From Brevibacterium renqingii (GTDB taxonomy: Bacteria; Actinomycetota; Actinomycetes; Actinomycetales; Brevibacteriaceae): a stretch of 64,000 bases of DNA. Position numbers and translations under genes: made by a program. The stretch's first letter is position 1, and each line of letters begins with the position of its first letter. The stretch lies in contig NZ_JADBHF010000004.1 in the NCBI RefSeq assembly GCF_017808105.1, positions 124,001 through 188,000 on the forward strand, in the 5' to 3' direction. This document shows, piece by piece, positions 34,560 through 42,893 of the stretch. The notes beneath the pieces are model-generated. The model worked only from the letters and a program-made list of their open reading frames with translations. It did no database searches and had not been told where the DNA came from.

Positions 34560-35396
34560 ATGAAGACCAAGCTCATCGCCATCGCCGCGAGTGCGACACT
34601 GCTGCTGTCCGGCTGCGGACTCGTCGGCGGCGGCACCGACTCCGTCGGGCAGAAGGACGGGGAGCTGACGAAGCTCACCGTCGGCGCGACTCCGGTGCCG
34701 CAGGGTGACATCCTGCGCTTCGTCGATGAGAACCTCGCCGAGGACGCCGGGCTCGACATCGAGGTCACCGAGTACACGGACTACACGCTGCCGAACAAGG
34801 CGCTGTCGGACGGCGATCTCGACGCGAACTACTTCCAGCACAAGCCTTACCTCGACTCCGAGGTCGAGGGCCAGGGGTACGAGCTCACCGCTTTCGACCC
34901 GATCAACCTCGAACCCTTCGCCCTGTTCTCGAAGGACATCAAGGACGTGGGCGATCTGCCCAAGGGCGCGAAGATCGGCATCAACAACGATCCCGCCAAC
35001 CAGGGCCGGGCGCTGAAGATGCTCGAGGAGGCCAAGGTCATCACCCTCAAGGACGGAGTCGACGCCGTCGATGCCAAGCTCTCCGACGTGGCGGAGAACC
35101 CGAAGGACATCGAGTTCGTCGAGGCCGATGCCGCGCAGCTGGCTCGCACCCTCGAAGACGTCGACGCCTCCGTCATCAACGGCAACAACGCCCTCGAGGC
35201 GGGTCTGAGCCCGGCCAAGGACGGCATCCTCCTCGAGTCCGCCGAGGACAACCCCTACGGCAACTTCCTCGCCGTGCGCACTGAGAACAAGGACGATGAG
35301 AACATCAAGAAGCTCGACGAGCTGCTCCACTCCCCCGAGGTGAAGAAATTCATCGAGAAGAAGTGGTCCGACGGGTCGGTTCTGCCGAGCTTCTGA
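34560..35396 (+). CDS. metQ: Methionine-binding lipoprotein MetQ
   Basis: A 278-residue substrate-binding protein of the NlpA/MetQ family. The signal ends in a lipobox, LLLSGCG (Cys about residue 20), so it is lipid-anchored outside the membrane. The family body includes VTEYTDYTLPNKALSDGDLD, ANYFQHKPYLDS and INNDPANQGRALKMLEEA. The ATG follows AAGGAGAA. It completes metNIQ. Confidence 0.95.
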   Translation: MKTKLIAIAASATLLLSGCGLVGGGTDSVGQKDGELTKLTVGATPVPQGDILRFVDENLAEDAGLDIEVTEYTDYTLPNKALSDGDLDANYFQHKPYLDSEVEGQGYELTAFDPINLEPFALFSKDIKDVGDLPKGAKIGINNDPANQGRALKMLEEAKVITLKDGVDAVDAKLSDVAENPKDIEFVEADAAQLARTLEDVDASVINGNNALEAGLSPAKDGILLESAEDNPYGNFLAVRTENKDDENIKKLDELLHSPEVKKFIEKKWSDGSVLPSF

Positions 35397-35424
35397 GGCT
35401 GAAGGGTCTGGACTGGGGGCTGAG

Positions 35425-35475
35425 CCTGCGCGCGGGCCGCTCCTGCGCGGGGGCCGCTCCTGCGCGGGGGCCGCT
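35425..35475. repeat. Three tandem 17-bp units
   Basis: CCTGCGCGGGGGCCGCT repeated three times (the first with one difference), just past the metQ stop. Each unit contains self-complementary GC blocks and may help end transcription. The whole 308-bp gap after metQ also holds repeat family 2 copy 1. Confidence 0.7.
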
Positions 35476-35530
35476 CCCATCACACACCGTAAGTGCCAGT
35501 ACCGCCCGGCGGCGTCACAACCTCCCCGCA

Positions 35531-35598
35531 GCAAAGTACCCAACACCGCTAGCGCCATAACCTCCTGTTCCTGCAGGATGTTATGGCGCTATGTGTAG
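35531..35598 (+). repeat. Interspersed palindromic repeat, family 2, copy 1
   Basis: A 17-bp stem, AGCGCCATAACCTCCTG (35551-35567) with its complement at 35574-35590 and one mismatch, within a sequence that aligns with 37638-37705 around the shared core GTTCCTGCAGGA and flanking ACACCG. Confidence 0.65.
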
Positions 35599-35704
35599 GA
35601 GAAGCATGCGAACATCTCGTGACGAACGCCAGTTCAGCACAGTGCCGTTCACGATGCCGACATCGACCAGAGGCACACGCAGACATATGAGAGGCTGAGA
35701 CACC

Positions 35705-36619
35705 ATGACCAGACCATCACTGCAGATCCTCGCCGCCACAGCGCTCACCGCCTTCGCCCTCAGCGGCTGCTCCCCGAGCGCCGATCCGACGGAGGTCGGC
35801 AACGCCGAGCCGACCGAGGACCGCACACAGCAGGCGGAGGTCACCGCGAAGCTCGAATCCCTCGAGAAGGACTTCCACGCCAGAGTCGGTGTCAGTGCCC
35901 TCGACACCTCCGACGGCACCACGGTCGGCCATCGGGCCGATGAGCGCTTCGGCTTCGCCTCGTCATTGAAGGTCTTCGCCGTCGCCGAGCTTCTCGACCG
36001 CACCACGCCCGAAGAGCTCGACAAGCGTGTGACATGGTCACAGGCCGATGTCGATCAAGCAGGCTGGACGCCCGTGACCGAGAAGCACGTCGATGACGGC
36101 CTGCCGCTTGAGAAAATCGCCGAGGCGGCGCTGCGCGTCAGCGACAATGCCGCGATGAACATCGTGCTCGACGAGATCGGCGGCCCCGAGGGACTCGACG
36201 CGGCACTGGAAGACCACGGGGATGCGACCACCGAGGTCGTCAATGAGGAGCCGGACCTCAACGACGTCAAGTCCGGCAGCGCCGACAACACGACCACGCC
36301 GGAGGCCTTCACCTCGGACCTCGAGGGGCTGATCGACCCCGAACGGCTGTCGACCGATGACAGAGACCTGCTGCTGGAGTGGATGTCTGACAACGAGACC
36401 GGAGATCCCCTCATCCGCGCCGGGGCTCCCGAGGGCTGGACGGTCAAGGACAAGTCCGGCCACTCCGACGGCATCCAGAACGACATCGCCGTCGTCTCCC
36501 CTCCCGGCGAGGACCCGATCGTCGTGTCCGTGCTCACCGAGACCGATGACCCCGACTCCGAAGAGGGGCCGGCCCTCGTCGAAGCCGTCGCCGAGGTGAT
36601 TCTGCACAGCTTCGAATGA
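35705..36619 (+). CDS. Class A beta-lactamase (lipoprotein)
   Basis: A 304-residue serine hydrolase with signal peptide and lipobox LSGCS (Cys about residue 22). All class A landmarks are present: active-site FASSLKVFA (Ser-x-x-Lys), SDN in LRVSDNAAMN, the omega-loop NEEPDLND with the general-base Glu, and KSG in VKDKSGHSDG. It should hydrolyse beta-lactams while anchored outside the membrane; the spectrum cannot be read. No mobile element or regulator is adjacent and base composition matches its neighbours, so it looks chromosomal and resident. The ATG has only a weak ribosome site (GAGAC). Confidence 0.9.
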   Translation: MTRPSLQILAATALTAFALSGCSPSADPTEVGNAEPTEDRTQQAEVTAKLESLEKDFHARVGVSALDTSDGTTVGHRADERFGFASSLKVFAVAELLDRTTPEELDKRVTWSQADVDQAGWTPVTEKHVDDGLPLEKIAEAALRVSDNAAMNIVLDEIGGPEGLDAALEDHGDATTEVVNEEPDLNDVKSGSADNTTTPEAFTSDLEGLIDPERLSTDDRDLLLEWMSDNETGDPLIRAGAPEGWTVKDKSGHSDGIQNDIAVVSPPGEDPIVVSVLTETDDPDSEEGPALVEAVAEVILHSFE

Positions 36620-36741
36620 TGTGCGCGAGCGACCCCCTCACCGAGGCGACTCCTCCCCTCGGTCGGGAACGCACACTGGTGGCGCTCCGCACGCGATGGA
36701 ACAATGCGAGACTGAAGCGACGTCACCTGCAGGAGGGCAAC

Positions 36742-37536
36742 ATGACCACGATCGGATTCATCGGAGTCGGCGAGATCGCCTCGGCGATGGTCGAAGGACT
36801 GCACGCGGCCACCGAAACCGTCGCCGCGCCCGAAGACAGATACTCGTTCCTCCTCTCCCCGCGCAATGCAGACCGTTCGGCGCATCTGGCTGCGACGGTC
36901 GAGACCGCCGAGGTGTGCGACAGCAACCAGGAAGTCGTCGATCGCAGCGAACTCATCGTCCTCGCGGTCCTCCCCCAGCAGGCGGCCGCCGTTCTCGACG
37001 AACTAGACATCCCCGCGGACAGAACCCTCGTCAGTGCCGTCGCCGGGATGGCCACGGATCGACTCGCCGAGCACCTGCCCCACTCCCCGACCATCGTGCG
37101 CATCATACCGCTGCCCGCGGTGCGCGAGCGCAAGGGCGTGACCGCGATGTACCCCGCGAGCCAGGCGATCGAGGAACTGCTGAGCCACCTCGGCGGATCG
37201 GTCACGGCCGCGGACGAGACGATGTTCAGCACGCTCTCGGCGACGACAGCGACGATGTCGGCGCATTTCGCGTTCCTGCAGACGATCACCTCGTGGCTGG
37301 TCAGCCAGGGCTGGGAGCAGGCCGATGCCGACCACTTCATCCGCGGGCAGTTCGTCGGACTCGGCACCACCCTCGCCGAAACCGACACTCCCATCGCGGA
37401 GCTCGTCGCCGACCACGAGACGCCGGGCGGGCTCAATGAGCAGCTCAATCACGAGTGGATGGACGAGGCCAACCGCGACCGCCTCGCCGCCGCGTTGAAC
37501 GCCGTCTTCGCCCGCGTGACCGGTTCGGCCGACTGA
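36742..37536 (+). CDS. Pyrroline-5-carboxylate reductase-like NAD(P)-dependent enzyme
   Basis: The 264-residue protein has an N-terminal Rossmann fold starting TTIGFIGVGEIASAMVEGL, then LIVLAVLPQQAAAVLDEL and VSAVAGMATDRLAEHL, and a helical dimerisation domain, the ProC layout. The proline-binding region is diverged (TLAETDTPIAELVADHETPGG), so it may reduce a related imine. ATG 36742 follows CAGGAGGG; the frame extends upstream without a plausible start. Whether this is the main ProC of the cell is unclear. Confidence 0.8.
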   Translation: MTTIGFIGVGEIASAMVEGLHAATETVAAPEDRYSFLLSPRNADRSAHLAATVETAEVCDSNQEVVDRSELIVLAVLPQQAAAVLDELDIPADRTLVSAVAGMATDRLAEHLPHSPTIVRIIPLPAVRERKGVTAMYPASQAIEELLSHLGGSVTAADETMFSTLSATTATMSAHFAFLQTITSWLVSQGWEQADADHFIRGQFVGLGTTLAETDTPIAELVADHETPGGLNEQLNHEWMDEANRDRLAAALNAVFARVTGSAD

Positions 37537-37637
37537 ACTCGCCGAGGCGGATGCGCGGTTAGAGCATCCCCACCGTTCCCGCCACTGCCTCCCCGCCGTG
37601 ATACAACCACCTGGAAGCTTCACACCCTCCCGACCGC

Positions 37638-37705
37638 GCAGCATCCCACACCGTTGCTGCCACAACCCCTCGTTCCTGCAGGAGGTTTTCGCGCTAGCGG
37701 TGAGG
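37638..37705 (+). repeat. Interspersed palindromic repeat, family 2, copy 2
   Basis: Shares ACACCG, CTGCCA, AACC and the core GTTCCTGCAGGA with the copy at 35531 over about 60 bp. Its arms are less perfectly paired. It lies in the 226-bp gap between the ProC-like gene and fhs, which holds nothing else recognisable. Confidence 0.6.
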
Positions 37706-37762
37706 GATGCCGAATGCCGAGTGCGGCGCAGCCCGGCCCGGTCCGAGGGACGCCCGCCGGCC

Positions 37763-39469
37763 TCAGAACAGCCCGGTCATGTTCCCGTCCTCGGTGACGT
37801 CGATCTTCAGTGCGGAGGGTTCCCGCGGCAGGCCGGGCATCGTCATGATGTCTCCGGCGATGACGACGACGAATCCCGCGCCGGCCGACAGCCGCACGTC
37901 CTTGACCTCGATGATGTGTCCGGTCGGAGCCCCGCGCAGACTGCCATCGGTGCTCAGCGAGTACTGGGTCTTGGCAACGCAGATGGGCGCGTCGCCGTAA
38001 CCTTCCTCGGTGAACTGGCGCAGCTTGCGCTTGACCTTCGCCGGCAGATCGACGTCGGCGGCCTGGTAGATGCGCTGCGCGATGGTGCGGATCTTCTCCT
38101 CGAGCGGGCGGTCGAGTTCGTACGAGTATCTCCCACCGGACTCGCCGCCCCCATCGCTTCCCGTCGCAGCGTCGACGACCGCTTCGGCCAGCGCCAGTGC
38201 GCCCTTGCCGCCGTCGGCCCAGTGGGTCGATTCGACCGCGGCCACCCCGATGCTCTGCAGATGGTCGATCGCCGCACGCATCTCCTCATCGGTGTCCGTG
38301 GGGAACCGGTTGAAGCACACCACCGGGGTCAGCCCGTAGATCTCGCGGAGGTTCCGGCAGTGGAGCTCGAGGTTGCTCATGCCCTCGAGCACCGCGTCGA
38401 CGTCGGTGTCGTTGACGTCCTTGACGTCGACGCCGCCGTGGTACTTCAGCGCCCGCAGGGTCGCGACGACCACCACGGCCGAGGGCCAGATGCCCGCGGT
38501 CCGGCACTTGATGTCGAGGAATTTCTCGGCCCCGAGGTCGGCACCGAATCCGGCCTCGGTGACCACCCAGTCCCCCAGCGCCAGTCCCGCCTTCGTCGCC
38601 AGCAGGCTGTTGCAGCCGTGGGCGATGTTGGCGAAGGGTCCGCCGTGGATGAAGGCCGGCGAGTGCTCGAGGCTCTGGACGAGGTTCGGCGCCAGCGCGT
38701 TGCGCAGCAGCGCAGTCATCGCCCCGGCCGCACCGATGTCAGCGACGGTGATCGGCTCCCTGGCCCGGCTGTGGGCGAGCACGATCCGCCCGAGCCGCTC
38801 CTTGAGGTCCTTCAGCGAGGTGGCCAGGCAGAACACCGCCATGACCTCGCTGGCGACGACGATGTCGAAGGCGTCCTCGCGAGGCACTCCCCCGTTGATG
38901 CCGCCGAGGCCGACGACGACTCCGCGCAGGGCACGGTCGTTGAGGTCGACGACGCGGCGGATGTGGATGCGGCGAGGATCGACGTCGAGGTCGTTGCCGA
39001 AGTGGATGTGGTTGTCGAGCATCGTCGCGGCGAGGTTGTTCGCCGCCGCGATCGCCGCGAAGTCACCGGTGAAGTGGAGGTTGATGTCCTCCATCGGCAC
39101 GACCTGCGCATAGCCGCCGCCGGCCGCGCCACCCTTCATGCCGAAGACCGGGCCCATGCTCGGCTCGCGCAGTGCCAGCACGGCCTGGCCGACCTCGGGC
39201 CGGCTCCGGGCGAGCTCGTTGAGTCCGTCGGCCAGGCCGATGCTCGTCGTGGTCTTGCCTTCTCCCGCCGGTGTGGGACTCATGGCGGTGACGAGGATGA
39301 GTCTGCCGTCCGTGGCGTTCTCGGCCGCCCTGTCGAGGACGTCGATGGGCACCTTGGCCTTGGTCCACCCGTGGGGAATGATGTCCTTTGCGTCCAAACC
39401 CAGCCCAGCGGCGACATCGACGATGGGATCGAGCTCGGCGCTGAGCGCAATATCCATATCTGTGGTCAT
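37763..39469 (-). CDS. fhs: Formate-tetrahydrofolate ligase
   Basis: A 568-residue enzyme that makes 10-formyl-THF from formate, THF and ATP. The P-loop reads SPTPAGEGKTTTSIGLADGL near residue 65, with further family blocks MGPVFGMKGGAAGGGYAQVV, NLHFTGDFAAI, KYHGGVDVKDVN and APTGHIIEVKDVRLSAGAGF. The length is normal. No strong ribosome site precedes ATG 39469. It feeds one-carbon units to purine and methionine metabolism. Confidence 0.97.
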   Translation of the reverse strand: MTTDMDIALSAELDPIVDVAAGLGLDAKDIIPHGWTKAKVPIDVLDRAAENATDGRLILVTAMSPTPAGEGKTTTSIGLADGLNELARSRPEVGQAVLALREPSMGPVFGMKGGAAGGGYAQVVPMEDINLHFTGDFAAIAAANNLAATMLDNHIHFGNDLDVDPRRIHIRRVVDLNDRALRGVVVGLGGINGGVPREDAFDIVVASEVMAVFCLATSLKDLKERLGRIVLAHSRAREPITVADIGAAGAMTALLRNALAPNLVQSLEHSPAFIHGGPFANIAHGCNSLLATKAGLALGDWVVTEAGFGADLGAEKFLDIKCRTAGIWPSAVVVVATLRALKYHGGVDVKDVNDTDVDAVLEGMSNLELHCRNLREIYGLTPVVCFNRFPTDTDEEMRAAIDHLQSIGVAAVESTHWADGGKGALALAEAVVDAATGSDGGGESGGRYSYELDRPLEEKIRTIAQRIYQAADVDLPAKVKRKLRQFTEEGYGDAPICVAKTQYSLSTDGSLRGAPTGHIIEVKDVRLSAGAGFVVVIAGDIMTMPGLPREPSALKIDVTEDGNMTGLF

Positions 39470-39581
39470 AAGGCCATCATGCCGCTTCTGCGGAGATTTG
39501 TGACCATCGACGTCCCGAGAGTTTGCGCAATGCGCGCTGAGTTCCGTCTAGCGCAACGCTCAGTCATACTCCTCGGGAGAG

Positions 39582-40142
39582 TCATTGCAGCTGCAGATCG
39601 GTCACGCAGGTGGCGCCGTCGTCCTCGGTGGAGAACTCTGTCGACCCGGTCTTGCCCGCCGCTGAGATCTCGATCGTGCCGCTGGTGTCTGAGGGCACCC
39701 AGAAGCCGATGAACCCGTTGTCGAAGGTCGTGGCCGACTCCTCGACCACTGCCTTCCCGCTCGCGGAGTCAGTGATCGACACGTCGACGGGCTTTTCGCT
39801 CATCTCGCCCAGGCAGGTCGTGAGACTGTGATAGAAGCAGTCGTGCGTCTCATCGACGAAAGGCGCGATCGAGACGTAGCTCTTCTCCTCGGGCAGGGCC
39901 ATGGCGACTTCCTGCGCCCCGTCGGTGAGCACGAGCTCCGCGTTCTGGACGGAGGCCATGAGGTCGTCGGGGCGTTCACTCACCGGCAGCCGGTCGAGGT
40001 GGTCGATGACCTCGGCGGCGCTCATATCGGCGAGGTCGTGCACGGCGAGGAACTCCGTCGCCGAATCCCCGTCCGCCTCGGGCGCGGAGCAGCCGGTGAG
40101 CGCGAGGGCGAGCGCGGCGATGCCGATGGTGATTCGCTTCAT
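39582..40142 (-). CDS. cueP: CueP-family periplasmic-type copper-binding lipoprotein
   Basis: A 186-residue exported protein with lipobox ALTGCS. The body matches CueP: DMSAAEVIDHLDRLPVSERP, DLMASVQNAELVLTDGAQEV, and the metal-site region DETHDCFYHSLTTCLGE with two Cys and a His, then a third late Cys (DDGATCVTDL). CueP binds copper and assists copper resistance. ATG 40142 follows GGGGAAA. It is divergent from a DUF1541 lipoprotein, sharing overlapping promoters and a CsoR-type operator, which supports copper control. Confidence 0.88.
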   Translation of the reverse strand: MKRITIGIAALALALTGCSAPEADGDSATEFLAVHDLADMSAAEVIDHLDRLPVSERPDDLMASVQNAELVLTDGAQEVAMALPEEKSYVSIAPFVDETHDCFYHSLTTCLGEMSEKPVDVSITDSASGKAVVEESATTFDNGFIGFWVPSDTSGTIEISAAGKTGSTEFSTEDDGATCVTDLQLQ

Positions 40143-40191
40143 TGTCAACTGTTTCCCCATGTCACTACGGGTGCAGAGCACCAGAGCCGTT

Positions 40192-40220
40192 TTCGCAATC
40201 ATACCCTTAAGGGGTATAGG
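40192..40220. promoter_or_regulatory. CsoR-type operator within overlapping divergent promoters
   Basis: ATACCCTTAAGGGGTAT (40201-40217) is a CsoR/RcnR-like A/T-G/C palindrome. On the + strand it lies between TTCGCA (40192-40197) and TATAGG (40215-40220) at 17-bp spacing; on the minus strand a TATGAT -10 (40203-40198) overlaps it. One bound repressor would shut both promoters. Confidence 0.7.
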
Positions 40221-40281
40221 GTGGCCGCAGCGGCCCTGCCGACGGCCGCTGGAAACGACGGCCACCGCAAGGAGATCGCAC

Positions 40282-40833
40282 GTGAAGAAGCCCACCATTC
40301 GCCTCTCAGCTGTCGCCGCCGCGATCGGACTGATCCTGGCCGGCTGCTCGTCCGCCGATGGTGGCGGCAAGGACTCCGGCGCCGATTCCGGCGGCCACGG
40401 CAGCCACGCCGAGGAAGGCGGCGCTCCGCCGAAGGGAATCGAGAAGGCCGCCGATCCGAAGTTCGACATCGGTGACACCGTCGTCCTCTCGGCCGATCAC
40501 ATGTCGGGGATGAAGGGCGCCGAGGCGACCGTGTCCGGAGCCTTCGACACGACGACCTATGCGATCAGCTACACCCCCACCGATGGCGGCGACCCGGTCA
40601 AGAACCACAAGTGGGTCGTCCACGAAGAGCTCAAGGATCCGGGCGACGCACCGTTGCAGGACGGCGCCGAGGCGACCGTCGAGGCCGATCACATGCCCGG
40701 GATGAAGGGCGCGAAGGCGACGATCGACTCATCGACCGATGAGACCGTCTACATGGTCGATATCGAGACCGACGAGATGGAGATGACGAACCACAAGTGG
40801 GTCATCGAAAGCGAGATGAAGCCCGCCGAGTGA
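40282..40833 (+). CDS. DUF1541 (YdhK-like) lipoprotein, copper-associated
   Basis: A 183-residue lipoprotein (lipobox LILAGCS) with a His/Gly/Asp-rich linker (GGHGSHAEEGG) and two copies of the DUF1541 repeat, each with ADHMxGMKGAxAT and a closing NHKWV (residues about 65-115 and 125-178). The His/Met-rich repeats suggest soft-metal binding. GTG 40282 follows AAGGAG. It is regulated with cueP through the shared operator. The exact role is unknown, but this family is often found with copper and silver genes. Confidence 0.85.
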   Translation: MKKPTIRLSAVAAAIGLILAGCSSADGGGKDSGADSGGHGSHAEEGGAPPKGIEKAADPKFDIGDTVVLSADHMSGMKGAEATVSGAFDTTTYAISYTPTDGGDPVKNHKWVVHEELKDPGDAPLQDGAEATVEADHMPGMKGAKATIDSSTDETVYMVDIETDEMEMTNHKWVIESEMKPAE

Positions 40834-40842
40834 CCGTGCGGC

Positions 40843-41721
40843 TCACCAGGTCCGCCCGAATCGTGCGAGGCAGTGCCAGACCTTCTTGATCTGCTGCCGG
40901 TCGAGGTCCCATGCCCGGCGGGCTCGTGCCACATGGATGGGCCTCAGCTGCGCCGAGTTCGCCAGGACCTCGGCGATCCGCTCTGCGAGGTCGGCCACGT
41001 CCTGGCCACGATATTCCGGATGCGCGGCGATGTGGGCGATCCCGGCGACATAGCCGGGGTGAATCTCGACGACGAGTCCGCAGCGGCCTGCCGCCTCCAC
41101 CACCGTGTGATCGTCGAAGCTGGGGTCGATCACCAGCGCTTCGACGTCCTCGGGCACCCTCACCCCTCCGTGGACATGCGCCTCGATGTAGTGATCGAGA
41201 GGGTCGCGACACCAGCCGCTCCCCGGGTCACTCTTCGCCCGACCGTCGCGACGATACTCGGCGATGAGCCCCATGCGGTCAGCGACCCCGAAGAGCTCCG
41301 GACTGAAGGTGCTGTCCGGGTAAGCGAAGGTCGAGCGAGCAAGGGTCTCCGGGCGAAGCCGCAGGTGGGCCGACCCGAACCGTGGTGCCGGACCATAAGG
41401 GTCGCCGTCGAGGTCGAGGGCCCCGTAGACCGGTCGACTCGCGTCGTCCACATGATCATAGGTTCCGCCGAACAACCGCTGCTCCCAGTTCCATCGGTCA
41501 CCACCGGGAAACGCGGTCAGGCCTCCGTTGCTCGTGCCCGTGACGAATTGGGAGACATACTGTCCGCGCTCGAGGATCGACTCCAGCACTCCGGCCCCCG
41601 TGGCGTCGGCTTCGGGATGGAAATGCAGCGCCACCCGCGCACCAGCCGGCAACTCCTGCCCCGGCGCAGAGCGTGATCGGACCCGGTCAAGCGCTGCGGC
41701 GACCGGGTCCGGCGCGCTCAT
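40843..41721 (-). CDS. DUF3626 protein
   Basis: A 292-residue protein with DUF3626 blocks: VALHFHPEADATGAGVLES near residue 30, PVYGALDLDGDPYGPAPRFG near residue 97, and DHYIEAHVHGGVRVPEDVE near residue 178. The His-containing motifs (HFHP, HVHG) suggest a metal-dependent or ADP-ribosyltransferase-like fold, but no function is established. Its start overlaps the galE stop by 4 bp, so it is translated with galE. The tail converges on the DUF1541 gene with a 9-bp gap. Confidence 0.82.
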   Translation of the reverse strand: MSAPDPVAAALDRVRSRSAPGQELPAGARVALHFHPEADATGAGVLESILERGQYVSQFVTGTSNGGLTAFPGGDRWNWEQRLFGGTYDHVDDASRPVYGALDLDGDPYGPAPRFGSAHLRLRPETLARSTFAYPDSTFSPELFGVADRMGLIAEYRRDGRAKSDPGSGWCRDPLDHYIEAHVHGGVRVPEDVEALVIDPSFDDHTVVEAAGRCGLVVEIHPGYVAGIAHIAAHPEYRGQDVADLAERIAEVLANSAQLRPIHVARARRAWDLDRQQIKKVWHCLARFGRTW

Positions 41722-42713
41722 CGTTCCTGGTCGGGCAGCATTCCCGCAGCCTCGACGGCGCTGCGCACGATCTCCTCGAGGCCGAACTCGGCCTTCCAGC
41801 TCAGCAGGGCGCTGATGCGTGAGACGTCGGCGACCAGCGCCGGCGGGTCTCCGGCACGACGCTCGCCCATTTCGGGGACGATGTCACGACCGGTCACCTC
41901 GGCGACGGTGTCAATGACCTCCTTGACCGAAGCGCCGGTTCCGGTGCCCACATTGAACACGGTCTCCGTGGTCCCGCCCGCCTGCATGTAGTCGAGGGCG
42001 GCGATGTGGGCCTCGGCGAGGTCCTTGACGTGGACGTAGTCGCGGATGCAGGTCCCGTCGGGGGTGTCGTAGTCATCGCCGAAGATGATCGGGACCTTGC
42101 CGTCGGCGAGGCGGCCGAGCACGATCGGGATGAGGTTCATCACCGCGGTGTCGGCGAGTTCGGTCCAGCCGGCACCGGCGACGTTGAAGTAGCGCAGCTT
42201 GACGGCGTTGAACGTTGTCCCGCGCATCTTCGCCGCGGTGATCTCGTTGTCGATCATCCATTCGCCGATGAGCTTGGTCTGCCCGTAGGGGTTGATCGGG
42301 CGGCAGTCGAGGTCCTCGGCGACCATGTCGACGTCGGGCATGCCGTAGGTCGCGGCCGAGGAGGAGAACACGAGCGATTCGATCCCGGTCGCCTCGACGG
42401 CGGCGAGGATGTTCGTCAGCGCCCCGATGTTCTGCCGGTAGTACATGACCGGCTCCTCGACGGACTCCCCGACCTGCTTCTTCGCGGCGAAGTGGATGAT
42501 CGAGTCGACGGAGTGCTCCTCGATGGCGGCGATGAGGCGCTCTGCGGCGTCGGCTGCCGCGAGGTCGAGATCGACGACGGGAAGGCCGTCGACGCGGGCT
42601 TCGAGGCCGGTCGAGAAGTCGTCGACGACGAGGACGTCGTCGCCGCGGTCGGTCAGCAGCCGCACCACGTGCGAGCCGATATATCCTGCTCCGCCGGTCA
42701 CCAGAACTGCCAT
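41718..42713 (-). CDS. galE: UDP-glucose 4-epimerase
   Basis: A 331-residue short-chain dehydrogenase-fold epimerase interconverting UDP-glucose and UDP-galactose (or the GlcNAc/GalNAc pair). NAD site: VLVTGGAGYIGSHVVRLL. Catalytic Ser in FSSSAATYGMP and Tyr-x3-Lys in NPYGQTKLIGEW. Family tail: GTGTGASVKEVIDTVAEVTG. It supplies sugar nucleotides, plausibly to the surface-glycan genes elsewhere in the window. It is coupled to the downstream DUF3626 gene. Confidence 0.95.
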   Translation of the reverse strand: MAVLVTGGAGYIGSHVVRLLTDRGDDVLVVDDFSTGLEARVDGLPVVDLDLAAADAAERLIAAIEEHSVDSIIHFAAKKQVGESVEEPVMYYRQNIGALTNILAAVEATGIESLVFSSSAATYGMPDVDMVAEDLDCRPINPYGQTKLIGEWMIDNEITAAKMRGTTFNAVKLRYFNVAGAGWTELADTAVMNLIPIVLGRLADGKVPIIFGDDYDTPDGTCIRDYVHVKDLAEAHIAALDYMQAGGTTETVFNVGTGTGASVKEVIDTVAEVTGRDIVPEMGERRAGDPPALVADVSRISALLSWKAEFGLEEIVRSAVEAAGMLPDQER

Positions 42714-42893
42714 GGGCCGCGCTCTCCTTCGTCTCGTCGACTCGTCGACATCAGAAAATCCTCGGTATCAGAATACGTGCTCGCCGCAGGGTCCATCGAC
42801 CTGCCATCAGCCGCGCCTGAAAGTGCTGTGGGGAAAGCGTCGGAATTCGCCGTCGGCCTGGCCAAGGGCGGCCTGCACTGCCAGAGTGGGAAA

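Noticed and set aside
40843-41721. Assigning the DUF3626 protein a specific enzyme activity
   Set aside because: HFHP and HVHG motifs are suggestive, but no characterised homologue is known to me.
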